Assembly (NCBI RefSeq): GCF_003385955.1
Contig: NZ_QRDW01000005.1
Span: 1 to 64,000, forward strand
From: Aestuariispira insulae
GTDB taxonomy: Bacteria; Pseudomonadota; Alphaproteobacteria; UBA8366; Aestuariispiraceae
DNA length: 64,000 nt
Direction: 5' to 3'
The position numbers and the translations under genes are program-made. The stretch's first letter is position 1. Each line of letters starts with the position of its first letter. Positions 27,163 through 36,092 of the stretch are shown here, piece by piece. The notes beneath the pieces were generated by a model, which saw only the letters and a program-made list of their open reading frames with translations, had not been told where the DNA came from and searched no databases.

Positions 27163-29346
27163 TCAGGCGGGCTTTTTCCGGTAAAAAGACAGCAGGGATC
27201 GGTTGTCATTCTGTTTGGAATAGAAGCCGTCCTTTTCGATCAGGTCAACGCAGGCTTTCACAATCTCGGGATCATACCATTGACCGCTATGTTTCTCGAT
27301 TTCCTCAATGGCGGTTGTCAAACTGCGGCCCGGCCGGTAGGGACGGTGGGAGACAATGGCATCAACGGAATCGGCCACGGCAATGACCTTGGCTTCCAGG
27401 CAGATCTGATCGCCGGACAGGCCCAAGGGATAACCGGATCCATCTAACCTTTCGTGATGCTGGCGGACAATCTCTGCGACCGGGCCTTCAAACTCGATAT
27501 TCTTGATGATTTCATAACCGTTTTGTGCGTGAGCCTTGATGAGGGCCATCTCGGTATCTGTCAGCTTGCCGGGTTTGGTGAGCAGTTCAATCGGGACAGA
27601 GATCTTGCCGATATCATGAATGATGCCACCCATTTGGATGGCTTTGATATTGTTATCCGGCAGTCCGATTTTCCGGGCAATGGCGACCGCCAGCTGAGAG
27701 ACATTGCGTTGGTGACCTGCCGTGTAGGGATCGCGCTGTTCAATAATATTGGCCAGGGCGGACACGGTATCAAACAGACTTCTTTCAAGCTTGATTTCGC
27801 TGGCACGGACCAGGATTTCTGCGTCTCTTTGTTTTTCCCGCAGTTTCATGGCGTTCAGGGCGAAAGTGATTTCCTTTCGAAGGACTTCCAATAACTCCAT
27901 CTCGTCCGCCTCAAAAGCGGACTCCTTCCCGGAATGTAAGTGGAGGAAGGACACCGGCAGACCATCGATCGTCAGCGGCAATAGCAGATGGGACCGATAG
28001 CCGAATAATCGGCCCACTTCGACAAAATCCAGATGCTCTTCTGGGGGATTTCCCTGTCGGATGATCAGCGGGCTTGTTATTTGCCGGCCATAGATCTCCT
28101 CCAAATGATAGGCGGCGTACCAGCAGAAAGTTTGTGCCGGTATGCTTTCTTCTTCCGGTATCTGAACCCGTGTGGGGCGGATGGCACCGTTTCTGTCCGG
28201 ACGGGCAAACCAGGCATTGGGATAACCGCCGATTTCCAGCAGGATACGGCCCACATGAGCAAACAGTTCTTCTGGAGAATCGCTTTGTGAAATTAATTCA
28301 TTAGAGGCCATCAAAACCATCTTGGTGCGGCTGATCCTCAAGAGTTTCTGTTCGGCCAGTTTTTTCTCGGTAATGTCCAGGCCGACGCTGATGATTTGAT
28401 CCTGGTCCCGTGTTTTCCCGGGTAACAGGGTATCGTTCCATTGCATCCATTTTACATTGCCGTCCCGGTCAATGACCTCATGTTCGTAAACCAGGCCTGC
28501 ATCATCCGGTTCCATCACTTTCAGTCTTTCCTGGACTTCCTCTCTCCGATCTTCGGGGATCTGATCCAGAAAACTGGTGCCAAGCAGGTTTCCTGTTTTC
28601 TGACCGAAATACTGACAGTAGGATTCATTGGCAAAAGCGATGATGCCCTCGCGGTTGCTGCGGCAGACCAGGCCAACCTGTTCTTCGACAAGGCGCCGGT
28701 AGAGGTTTTCGGAATCAATGATCCGGCGGTTGATGGGGGACGCGATCCTGATGAAGGCGACGGTGGCAACGGCAATCAGTGCGGCGGAGAGAACCAATCC
28801 AAGAAGGGCATCCTTGACAAAAGGGGCGCGGATTTCGTCGATATCGATTTTTGAGACAAGTCCGATGCCGAGCGAGGGGATCGGTGTATAGGCAGCCAAG
28901 ACTTCATGGCCGTAATAGTCTATGCCAATCATGGTCCCGCTTTCGCCATTGAGCGCGCGCTGCATCGGTGAGGTATCTGCGGAATCGACTGTTATGGCCT
29001 TTGGGACTTCAATGCCGGAATGGCGCTGGCGGAATATAAACCGGATCTGGTCTTCGATCTGTTCCGCGACCGTGAACTCCCCGGTCAGGCCAAAGCTTTC
29101 AAAACTCGAATGGGCATTCCGTATCTGGGACAGGGTGTCTTCCCGCGCGGTGTCCGGGGTTTCCTTGTGATTGTTGACGCCGTGCACCATCACGGCCTGG
29201 ATCATCTGCTTGCGGTTTTCCACCATGGTGCGCAGGCGATTGGCGTTTTGTTCGAAGGCCGTATCATACAGCAATATGAAGATTGTGGTGCCAACCGCGA
29301 ACGTAACGGCGAGATTCAAAAGCAGAAGCGTTATAAAGCGTTGCAT
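27163..29346 (-). CDS. Membrane sensor with PAS, GAF and HD-GYP phosphodiesterase domains
   Basis: 727 residues, GAGGAAGG before the ATG. Two membrane segments (about 5-27 and 185-205) enclose a periplasmic Cache-like region. Then a PAS domain (about 225-345, with VCRSNREGIIAFANESYCQYFG), a GAF domain (about 370-510) and HD-GYP (about 535-700). The HD-GYP residues are intact: GGIIHDIGKI, RQHHERLDGSGYP and VIAVADSVDAI. This should hydrolyse c-di-GMP in response to an external and a cytosolic signal. It converges with the response-regulator gene, 24 bases away. Confidence 0.9.
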   Translation of the reverse strand: MQRFITLLLLNLAVTFAVGTTIFILLYDTAFEQNANRLRTMVENRKQMIQAVMVHGVNNHKETPDTAREDTLSQIRNAHSSFESFGLTGEFTVAEQIEDQIRFIFRQRHSGIEVPKAITVDSADTSPMQRALNGESGTMIGIDYYGHEVLAAYTPIPSLGIGLVSKIDIDEIRAPFVKDALLGLVLSAALIAVATVAFIRIASPINRRIIDSENLYRRLVEEQVGLVCRSNREGIIAFANESYCQYFGQKTGNLLGTSFLDQIPEDRREEVQERLKVMEPDDAGLVYEHEVIDRDGNVKWMQWNDTLLPGKTRDQDQIISVGLDITEKKLAEQKLLRISRTKMVLMASNELISQSDSPEELFAHVGRILLEIGGYPNAWFARPDRNGAIRPTRVQIPEEESIPAQTFCWYAAYHLEEIYGRQITSPLIIRQGNPPEEHLDFVEVGRLFGYRSHLLLPLTIDGLPVSFLHLHSGKESAFEADEMELLEVLRKEITFALNAMKLREKQRDAEILVRASEIKLERSLFDTVSALANIIEQRDPYTAGHQRNVSQLAVAIARKIGLPDNNIKAIQMGGIIHDIGKISVPIELLTKPGKLTDTEMALIKAHAQNGYEIIKNIEFEGPVAEIVRQHHERLDGSGYPLGLSGDQICLEAKVIAVADSVDAIVSHRPYRPGRSLTTAIEEIEKHSGQWYDPEIVKACVDLIEKDGFYSKQNDNRSLLSFYRKKPA

Positions 29347-29514
29347 GCATCCTTCCTCGCCAGCTATCCACTATTTACCCGAGAAGAACCTAATATTTCC
29401 TTTACTTACTGTAATTCTCTCCCAAAGGGAGGTGGAAAAGACTTGGCATTGGCGCTAGATCAATTTATTTTAAGCTTAAAATAATCGATCAGACATAAGC
29501 AGGAGTGTTCCGCA

Positions 29515-30759
29515 ATGCCCGCTATCAGCCGTGACGATGTGCAAGCCATGGACCGGTCCGATGATCTGGCCGGCTATCGCGCCAAGTTCGAATTGGCCGA
29601 AGGCCTGATTTATCTGGACGGCAATTCCTTGGGCCCATTGCCGATTGCCACCATTGCCAGGCTGCGCCAGGGGGTGGAGGTTGAATGGGGCCAGGACCTG
29701 ATCACCAGCTGGAACAAACATGGCTGGATGCATCTGCCCCAGCGCCTGGGTGAAAAAATCGCGCCCCTGATCGGCGCGGCGCCCGGCCAGGTCGTTGCCT
29801 GCGACAGTACCTCGGTCAATCTTTTCAAGCTGCTGGCCGCGGGGCTTAAGATGCGTCCGGGCCGCCGGGTGATCCTGTCCGATCCGGGCAATTTCCCGAC
29901 CGACCTTTACATGGTCCAGGGGCTGGCCGAAATGCTGGGACCGGATAAATGCGAGCTGCGGCTGGTGAATGAAGATGAAATAGTTGATGCCATCGACGAG
30001 GATACCGCCATCGTCATGCTGACCCATGTGAATTTCCGCTCAGGCCGCAAGCATGACATGAAGGCTGTGACCAAGGTGGCCCAGGAAAAAGGCGCCCTGA
30101 TGCTCTGGGATCTGGCCCATAGCGCGGGTGCCCTGCCGGTCGAGCTGGATGATTGCAATGTGGATCTGGCGGTGGGCTGTTCCTATAAATATCTGAACAG
30201 CGGCCCCGGCGGCCCGGCTTTCCTTTATGTGGCCAAGCGGCACCAGGATCAGGTGGTTCAGCCGCTGTCCGGCTGGCACGGCCATGCCAGCCCGTTTGAA
30301 TTTGACACCAAATATGAACCCTCGGGCACGGTGGATCGCTATCTCTGCGGTACGCCCTCTGTCCTGGCCATGCTGGCGCTGGAAGAATCGCTCGATCTTT
30401 GGGCGACTGTGGATATGGCCAAGGTGCGGGAAAAATCCATTAAACTCTGTGATCTTTTCATCAGTCTTGTAGAAGAGCGTTGTGCCGGGCACGGCTTTGA
30501 ACTGGCCTCGCCTCGCAACGGGGATGAGCGCGGTAGCCAGGTTTCTTTCGCTCATGACGAAGGCTATGCCATCATGCAGTCATTGATCGCGGATAAGGTG
30601 ATCGGCGATTTCCGCGCCCCCAACCTGATCCGGTTCGGCTTCACCCCGCTCTATACCAGTTACATGGATGTCTGGGACGCGGTGGAGCGCTTGCGGGTGA
30701 TTATGGAAGAGGGGCGTCACAAGGCGGCTGAATTCCAGGTGCGTGCGGCGGTGACTTGA
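29515..30759 (+). CDS. kynU: Kynureninase
   Basis: 414 residues, AGGAG 10 bases before the ATG. The fold-type-I PLP enzyme signature is clear: YLDGNSLG at 33-40, LSDPGNFPTD at 121-130, LWDLAHSAGA (Asp 199) and the PLP lysine in CSYKYLNSGPG (Lys 225). It hydrolyses kynurenine or 3-hydroxykynurenine to anthranilate or 3-hydroxyanthranilate plus alanine in tryptophan breakdown. Neither kynA nor kynB is in the window, so the rest of the pathway must lie elsewhere. Confidence 0.94.
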   Translation: MPAISRDDVQAMDRSDDLAGYRAKFELAEGLIYLDGNSLGPLPIATIARLRQGVEVEWGQDLITSWNKHGWMHLPQRLGEKIAPLIGAAPGQVVACDSTSVNLFKLLAAGLKMRPGRRVILSDPGNFPTDLYMVQGLAEMLGPDKCELRLVNEDEIVDAIDEDTAIVMLTHVNFRSGRKHDMKAVTKVAQEKGALMLWDLAHSAGALPVELDDCNVDLAVGCSYKYLNSGPGGPAFLYVAKRHQDQVVQPLSGWHGHASPFEFDTKYEPSGTVDRYLCGTPSVLAMLALEESLDLWATVDMAKVREKSIKLCDLFISLVEERCAGHGFELASPRNGDERGSQVSFAHDEGYAIMQSLIADKVIGDFRAPNLIRFGFTPLYTSYMDVWDAVERLRVIMEEGRHKAAEFQVRAAVT

Positions 30760-30833
30760 TCAGATTTTCTGGATTGAATGCAAGCGCCCAACAGAGTATC
30801 CCCGAATGTGAATAGAATTTGGGGGGTTTGATT

Positions 30834-31598
30834 ATGCGTGTGCTTTGGATCCTTATTTTGGGATGGGGTCTGCTAGGGTGCCAGTCCGGATCGACTATGG
30901 ATCGGAAGGAATTAGTTGGTCGTGGTCCAATTATATTTAACGAAGAAGTAAGCCGGGCATGGGACGATTTCCGATCAAATGATGAAGGCTATTTTTTTGT
31001 TAAAAGAAATGCCAAAAATCCACTATTTGCAACGGCCGCATACTATCAAATATGTAAAAACCCCAAAGGCGCTGTGACCCCAGGGCGCTGCTATGCAACA
31101 CCTTTGTCAGAAAGTTACAGCGCTTGCCTAGAATCCCTTGGTGATCAATGTCTGCTCTATGCAAAGGGAAGCAATGTTCTTTGGAGATATTCTGATCAAA
31201 CCAATCTGGAGTTGGCCTTTCCAAAGGGTGAAGACGGACTCAAAACAAACTTTCTTACAAGGACAGATTGGGCTGGCATTGATTTGCCTCTTAAGGTCGC
31301 CTGGTTAGGTGTTGAAGAATTGCAAAACGGAAACATGGTTTTTGAAACCCATGACGAAGGCTACCTTCGGATCTTCACTGCATCTGGAGATGAGTGTTTT
31401 GGTGCATTTTCACCAAGCCACGAACCAGGGATAGGGAAGAACCGCAATTTTCTTTGGCGTGTGACTTGTCAGCCAGGCGAAGAGATCAAAGGTGCAGTTT
31501 CTGTTGGGTACAGCACAAGCGGTAAGCTTAGAACGGTAAGTGGTAGTGGTGGCTGGGAAAAAAGCAAGGAAAAACTAACAATAATGCTGCCATGGTGA
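30834..31598 (+). CDS. Putative lipoprotein of unknown function
   Basis: 254 residues from the ATG at 30834, preceded by GGGGGG. A lipobox LLGC places the lipid-modified Cys at residue 16. The mature protein has several cysteines (such as YYQICKNP, GRCYATP, ACLESLGDQC, GDECFG), which may form disulfides, and no recognised domain. The DNA is AT-richer than its neighbours and uses codons such as AGA, ATA and TTA more freely, so acquisition by transfer is possible. Its stop is immediately followed by the end of the converging nucleoside hydrolase gene. Confidence 0.7.
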   Translation: MRVLWILILGWGLLGCQSGSTMDRKELVGRGPIIFNEEVSRAWDDFRSNDEGYFFVKRNAKNPLFATAAYYQICKNPKGAVTPGRCYATPLSESYSACLESLGDQCLLYAKGSNVLWRYSDQTNLELAFPKGEDGLKTNFLTRTDWAGIDLPLKVAWLGVEELQNGNMVFETHDEGYLRIFTASGDECFGAFSPSHEPGIGKNRNFLWRVTCQPGEEIKGAVSVGYSTSGKLRTVSGSGGWEKSKEKLTIMLPW

Positions 31599-32546
31599 CT
31601 ATTTGTACCGCCCCAACATCTCCGTGATCATCTGGTAAAGCCCTTCATCGTCCAGATCCTCCATCACCGTCACATTGGCGGGCTGGTCTGAAACACCCAG
31701 CCCGTCGGCTACTGTGCGGCCCAGGCTGGGGCCGGCCTGGGTGTCCACCTCCACATGCATCTTGCGGCCCTGGAACAGGTCCGGGTTGATCACATAGGCG
31801 ATGGTGCAGGGATCGTGCAGCACACCTTCGCGGCTGCCCTGGCTTCTTTGTGCGATCACGTCGCGATAGGCGGCCAGCATTGAGGTGACGGCCTTTGATA
31901 CCTCGGACCCCAGCGCATGGATGCGGGCAAAACGTTCATCTGTGATATGGGCCTTGTGGGTGACATCAAGACCCATCATCACCAAATCAATCCCACTTTG
32001 CAGGACCACCTGGGCGGCATGGGGATCGGCATGAATGTTAAATTCGGCTGCCGGTGTGCAATTGCCCGCGTCAAAGGCGACACCGCCCATGAAAACCACC
32101 TGTTTGATCTTGGGCAGGATTGCTGGTTCCTTGATCATCGCCAGGGCCAGATTGGTCATCGGGCCGACCGGGCAGATGGTTATGGTGTGGTCATCGGCTG
32201 CCTGGCATTGTTCTATGAGGAAGTCGACTGCATGGCGTGGATCTTCTTCGGCGGCAGAGGCGGGCAGTGGGGTGCCGCTGATGCCGTCGGCACCATGGAT
32301 ATGTTCGGCGCGCACGCTGGAGCCCATGATCGCGCGGGTGCACCCTCTCAATACCGGAACGTCTTCGCGCCCGGCCAGGGCACAGAGGGCCCGGGCATTT
32401 CGATAGGTGGCTTCGGCGGAGACATTGCCGGCAACCGTGGTGATCCCCAGCAGTTCGATATCCTCTGACGCCTGCAGCGCCATCAGGATAGCGACCGCAT
32501 CATCCAGGCCCGGATCACAATCGAGAATGACCTTCTTTCGGCTCAT
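31599..32546 (-). CDS. Inosine/uridine-preferring nucleoside hydrolase
   Basis: 315 residues from the ATG at 32546, with GAGGG upstream; an in-frame start at 32564 lacks this. The calcium-binding signature ILDCDPGLDDA is at residues 7-17. Other family blocks are GITTVAGN, ADGISGTPLP and a C-terminal DPCTIAYVI. These cytosolic enzymes cleave N-ribosides to ribose and free base. An absolute nucleoside specificity cannot be read from the sequence. Confidence 0.9.
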   Translation of the reverse strand: MSRKKVILDCDPGLDDAVAILMALQASEDIELLGITTVAGNVSAEATYRNARALCALAGREDVPVLRGCTRAIMGSSVRAEHIHGADGISGTPLPASAAEEDPRHAVDFLIEQCQAADDHTITICPVGPMTNLALAMIKEPAILPKIKQVVFMGGVAFDAGNCTPAAEFNIHADPHAAQVVLQSGIDLVMMGLDVTHKAHITDERFARIHALGSEVSKAVTSMLAAYRDVIAQRSQGSREGVLHDPCTIAYVINPDLFQGRKMHVEVDTQAGPSLGRTVADGLGVSDQPANVTVMEDLDDEGLYQMITEMLGRYK

Positions 32547-32785
32547 TTTACCCTCATTATTCACTGAAAACGCTTGATACAGAGTCGTTTTGGTGCCTGT
32601 TCACCTATCGGTTGGTCCGATGGGCGTCATAATATTGCGTCGAATCCCTGCTGTACAAGCTAAGTATTTTATCCGCCTGTCGCGCTGTCTGGATAGATTC
32701 CTGCTTTTTGCAGTTTTCCGTCATTTTCCCGCTTCCCAAGGGACAAAAGCGGAGTATATCTATCTTTGGGTAATAAAATTACAAA

Positions 32786-32803
32786 GGTCGGTAATATTCG
32801 ACC
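32786..32803. promoter_or_regulatory. Palindrome upstream of leucine dehydrogenase
   Basis: GGTCGGTAATATTCGACC has 5-bp perfect arms (GGTCG/CGACC) around an AT-rich centre and ends 21 bases before the start codon. The position would suit a repressor site for an amino-acid-catabolism gene, for example an Lrp/AsnC-type regulator, but no regulator gene is adjacent. The rest of the 278-base gap back to 32547 shows nothing else recognisable. Confidence 0.4.
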
Positions 32804-32824
32804 AAACGCTTAGGGATTATTGCG

Positions 32825-33856
32825 ATGTCGGTTTTCGAATCTCCTTCATTTGACAATCACGAACAGGTCGTGTTCTGCCGGGATGCGGCGAGCGGCCTTC
32901 GCGCGATTATTGCGATCCACAATACCAGCCGCGGTTTTGCACTGGGCGGTTGCCGCATGTGGGACTATGCCTCGGAAGAAGAGGCGATCACGGATGTTTT
33001 GCGCCTGTCGCGCGGCATGACCTATAAAAACGCATTGGCCGATCTCCCTTGGGGCGGCGGCAAATCCGTGATGATCGGCAATTCCAAGACCGAAAAGACG
33101 CCGGAAATGATGCAGGCCATGGGCCGCTTTGTTGAGCGCCTGGGCGGTAAATATGTCATTGCCGAGGATGTGGGCACCTGTCCGGCGGATATGGCGGAGA
33201 TGGCTAAGGAATCCCAGTTTGTCAAAGGCATCCCGGGTGAAGGCGGCGACCCGTCGCCGGGCACCGCCTATGGTGTATTCTGCGGTATTCAGGCCAGCAT
33301 CCAGGAACGCATGGGCAAAAACAGCCTGGACGGGATCCGTGTTGCCGTTCAGGGGCTGGGCCATGTGGGCTATGACGTGGCGGACCAGTTGAAAAAGGCC
33401 GGTGCCAAGCTTTGGGTTAGTGACATGAATGAAGAGGCACTTGCCAAGGCGAAGGCGGAGCTTGGCGCGGAAGTTGTCGGCCTGGATGAGGTTTATGATC
33501 TGGATGTGGATGTCTATGCGCCTTGCGCGCTGGGGGCGACTTTGAATGACAACACCATCCCGCGTCTCTCGGCGAAGGTGGTTGCCGGTGCGGCCAACAA
33601 CCAGCTGGCCGAAGACCGCCATGGCGACATGCTGCATGAGATGAATATTCTCTATGCGCCCGATTATGTGATCAATGCCGGTGGCGTGATCCATGTCTAC
33701 CATCAGGGGCCGGATTTTGACGAAAAAGCCACCTTTGACCATGTGGGCCGGCTCGGAAACACCCTGCTGGAGATCTATGCGCGTTCCAAAAAGGACGGCA
33801 CCGCGACCCATGTTGCAGCAGATCGTTTGGCGGAAGAACGCTTCCAGGCTGCATAA
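32825..33856 (+). CDS. ldh: Leucine dehydrogenase (Glu/Leu/Phe/Val dehydrogenase family)
   Basis: 343 residues, cytosolic. Substrate-site lysines sit where leucine dehydrogenases have them: K68 in GMTYKNALADLP and K80 in WGGGKSV. The NAD-binding turn is VQGLGHVGYDVA near 178-189, and AAGANNQLA and NAGGVIHVYHQ are typical of the family. It deaminates leucine, valine or isoleucine to the 2-oxo acids for branched-chain catabolism, which agrees with methylmalonate-semialdehyde dehydrogenase found at 39925. A strong terminator follows. Confidence 0.9.
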   Translation: MSVFESPSFDNHEQVVFCRDAASGLRAIIAIHNTSRGFALGGCRMWDYASEEEAITDVLRLSRGMTYKNALADLPWGGGKSVMIGNSKTEKTPEMMQAMGRFVERLGGKYVIAEDVGTCPADMAEMAKESQFVKGIPGEGGDPSPGTAYGVFCGIQASIQERMGKNSLDGIRVAVQGLGHVGYDVADQLKKAGAKLWVSDMNEEALAKAKAELGAEVVGLDEVYDLDVDVYAPCALGATLNDNTIPRLSAKVVAGAANNQLAEDRHGDMLHEMNILYAPDYVINAGGVIHVYHQGPDFDEKATFDHVGRLGNTLLEIYARSKKDGTATHVAADRLAEERFQAA

Positions 33857-33884
33857 CACCTGCCTGAAAGAATCTATCCATTGT

Positions 33885-33923
33885 CTCTCCCGGCGCAGTT
33901 TCTGTCGCCGGGAGAGTGCTTTT
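33885..33923 (+). terminator. Rho-independent terminator of leucine dehydrogenase
   Basis: CTCTCCCGGCG (33885-33895) pairs perfectly with CGCCGGGAGAG (33906-33916) around a 10-base loop, and TGCTTTTT follows. Confidence 0.88.
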
Positions 33924-33973
33924 TAGGCCGTTTTTGGAGGCATTCTTTTACCTGTGAACAGGGGAGTGATGTC

Positions 33974-34408
33974 ATGACGAAAGAGATTGCGGAAATCCGA
34001 ACCGGGAGCTGTCTGTGCGGGGCCGTTGCCTTTGAAGTGCGTGGCGCGATGCGGCCCGTGATCGCCTGTCATTGCCGACAATGCCAAAAGACCAGCGGGC
34101 ATTTTGTTGCGGCAACGGCCTGTCTGGCGGATCAGCTGACCCTGACCAATGAAACTGGCCTGAGATGGTTCCAATCCTCACCGGAAGCCCAGCGGGGATT
34201 TTGCGGTGAATGCGGCGGCAATCTGTTTTACCGGCGACTGGACCGGGACCAGGTCAGCATCATGACCGGTATGTTGGATCACCCGACCGGGCTGGATCTG
34301 GCGGAGCATATTTTTGTGGCGGACAAGAGCGACTATTACGAGATCGGAGACGGCAGACTACAATATGCCTCTGATACGCCGGACCGGTCCGCGCGGCGCA
34401 AAGCCTGA
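33974..34408 (+). CDS. GFA-fold (CENP-V-like) zinc protein
   Basis: 144 residues from the ATG at 33974, GGGGAG 8 bases upstream. The glutathione-dependent formaldehyde-activating family pattern is present: GSCLCGAVAFEVRG near 12-25, ACHCRQCQKTSG near 37-48, and GFCGECGGNLFYRR near 81-94, giving seven cysteines that bind zinc. Most family members have no tested substrate; the formaldehyde role known for one enzyme should not be assumed. Its end is directly followed by the end of the converging sulfotransferase gene. Confidence 0.87.
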   Translation: MTKEIAEIRTGSCLCGAVAFEVRGAMRPVIACHCRQCQKTSGHFVAATACLADQLTLTNETGLRWFQSSPEAQRGFCGECGGNLFYRRLDRDQVSIMTGMLDHPTGLDLAEHIFVADKSDYYEIGDGRLQYASDTPDRSARRKA

Positions 34409-36013
34409 TCAAAAGCGGCCATTGTCCGTCAGTTGCTGGCGGCAATGGCTCAGAATTTCGGCGGCACGGTCCTGTGATTGATGGGCCTCTGAAACAACCC
34501 TATGTGATTTCTCATTGATCTTGCGGCTGAATGTCTCGCGGCATAATTCCGGGGTCAGTTCGTCGTCACCAATGAAGGAAATGAAGGTTTCGATCCGATT
34601 CGGATTACCTGCAAACAGGTCTTCCATGTCAAGGCTGAGGAACCGTTCCTGGGGTAATAATTCACCCAGGCTTCTCGCATAAAGATCGGTTACATGCATA
34701 TACCAGGCGCATTCCTGCTCCAGGCTTAGATTGGGGTCGCGGCTATGCAGGAACAGGCCTGATGGATAGCCGGGGTCATATTTCAGATGCCGCAGCTGGG
34801 CGAACTGGAACTGGTTCTTATAGGCCAGGGAAATCAGTGTGGCACCGGGATTGCGATAGGCGTGGAGGAAGGTGGCCTTGGGGAAGATAGCGGCCATAAT
34901 CGGTGTGAACAGCGTGTCCAGATGATTGACAATTATCGCGCGGCGGCCCTGGCTGTGGCTCACATACAATTCTGCAAAGCGGAATGTGAGATAGCGTTCG
35001 ATGAACCGGTCCAGGAATGTGTCATCGGCGGTGCCGTCCATCAACCGGTACAGCAGGTGGTTGCGATCGCCTGCGGCAATATTCTGGGAGAGATAATGAT
35101 AGGGGGACAACCTGTCTGAATGGCCGGCTAGGACCTGCAGGGCGGTGGTGCCGACCCGCCCGGTGGACAGCACGGATATGGGGGCAATCCCGCCATCACG
35201 CATGGCCCGCAACGCCGGGGCGGGATGGGGGCTTCCCTCATCCTCCAGCCAGCGCGCTGTGCGTGCCATCAGCTTTTCGATCCCGGCTTTCAGCCTCACT
35301 GGATCAATCTCCGGTGTGATCCAGTTGGCCCCGGTATCCGCCGGGTGGCTCTCCCGTGTGCCGCTCATAGCATAGCTGGGAACCATGCCCATTTCATGAA
35401 ACAGGTCCGATTGGGTGGCAGTAGCCGGAATTTGGTCCGTGAAGCGGGCTTCATAGCGGGATAGTTCGGCGGCAATGGCCGGGGGAAAGGTGCCGTCATC
35501 TGTTGCATAAAGCGGGCGGATTTTCTCCGCGACAGCAGCGGCATCGGCAAAATGGCGGCAATACAGCCCGATAGCGGCTGTGCTGTAACCGGTATGTTTG
35601 ATCACCTCGGGATCGGACAGAAAACGGTCCATCAATTGGATCAAGCCCCGATGGTCATCGGTCAGCTGGGCCATCAGATCCATGAACCGCAGGAAACCAA
35701 TACCGCATTGGCGGCAAAAATCCTGAGATGAAATCATCGCCTGCATCAACGGGCTTTCCGTCACCAGATGCGGGGCGACAACATCGACAGCCTGGCCCAG
35801 GAAAAGCTGGCTGTAGAGGCTGTTATTCAGCAGGGCCGGAACCGATTTCGCGATAGCCAGTCCTTCCCAGCGATAACCCAGCTGCGCATGGAGATAGAAA
35901 TCCGCTTCAAGGATCTGGGCGGTCATAGGCTGGCTTTCCTTGACCGGCAATAGCGCTTGATAGGCCCCCCAGAAGTTTCCCTGTTCCGAAAGCGCGTAGA
36001 TTTCCTGCATCAT
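34409..36013 (-). CDS. Large sulfotransferase-family protein with helical N-terminal region
   Basis: 534 residues from the ATG at 36013; upstream in-frame sequence to 36169 overlaps the permease gene and is unlikely to be coding. Residues 1-230 look like a helical, TPR-like region. The PAPS loops follow: SVLSTGRVGTTALQ near 282-295 and LHAYRNPGATLISLAY near 390-405 (RN and S of the 3'-phosphate site). Acceptor unknown; proteins of this type are often encoded near surface-polysaccharide or iron genes without clear linkage. It is immediately downstream of the iron permease gene and may be read from the same transcript. Confidence 0.75.
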   Translation of the reverse strand: MMQEIYALSEQGNFWGAYQALLPVKESQPMTAQILEADFYLHAQLGYRWEGLAIAKSVPALLNNSLYSQLFLGQAVDVVAPHLVTESPLMQAMISSQDFCRQCGIGFLRFMDLMAQLTDDHRGLIQLMDRFLSDPEVIKHTGYSTAAIGLYCRHFADAAAVAEKIRPLYATDDGTFPPAIAAELSRYEARFTDQIPATATQSDLFHEMGMVPSYAMSGTRESHPADTGANWITPEIDPVRLKAGIEKLMARTARWLEDEGSPHPAPALRAMRDGGIAPISVLSTGRVGTTALQVLAGHSDRLSPYHYLSQNIAAGDRNHLLYRLMDGTADDTFLDRFIERYLTFRFAELYVSHSQGRRAIIVNHLDTLFTPIMAAIFPKATFLHAYRNPGATLISLAYKNQFQFAQLRHLKYDPGYPSGLFLHSRDPNLSLEQECAWYMHVTDLYARSLGELLPQERFLSLDMEDLFAGNPNRIETFISFIGDDELTPELCRETFSRKINEKSHRVVSEAHQSQDRAAEILSHCRQQLTDNGRF

Positions 36014-36092
36014 CCATTTTCCCGTCTGTTCCCTGCCAGCATGGGCGAAGGTATTTGGGATTGCAAGCGGTGGCGGATGACCGAGCCGGGGC

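Noticed and set aside
32846-33859. Reverse frame antisense to leucine dehydrogenase
   Set aside because: Shadow of a gene with exact active-site lysines.
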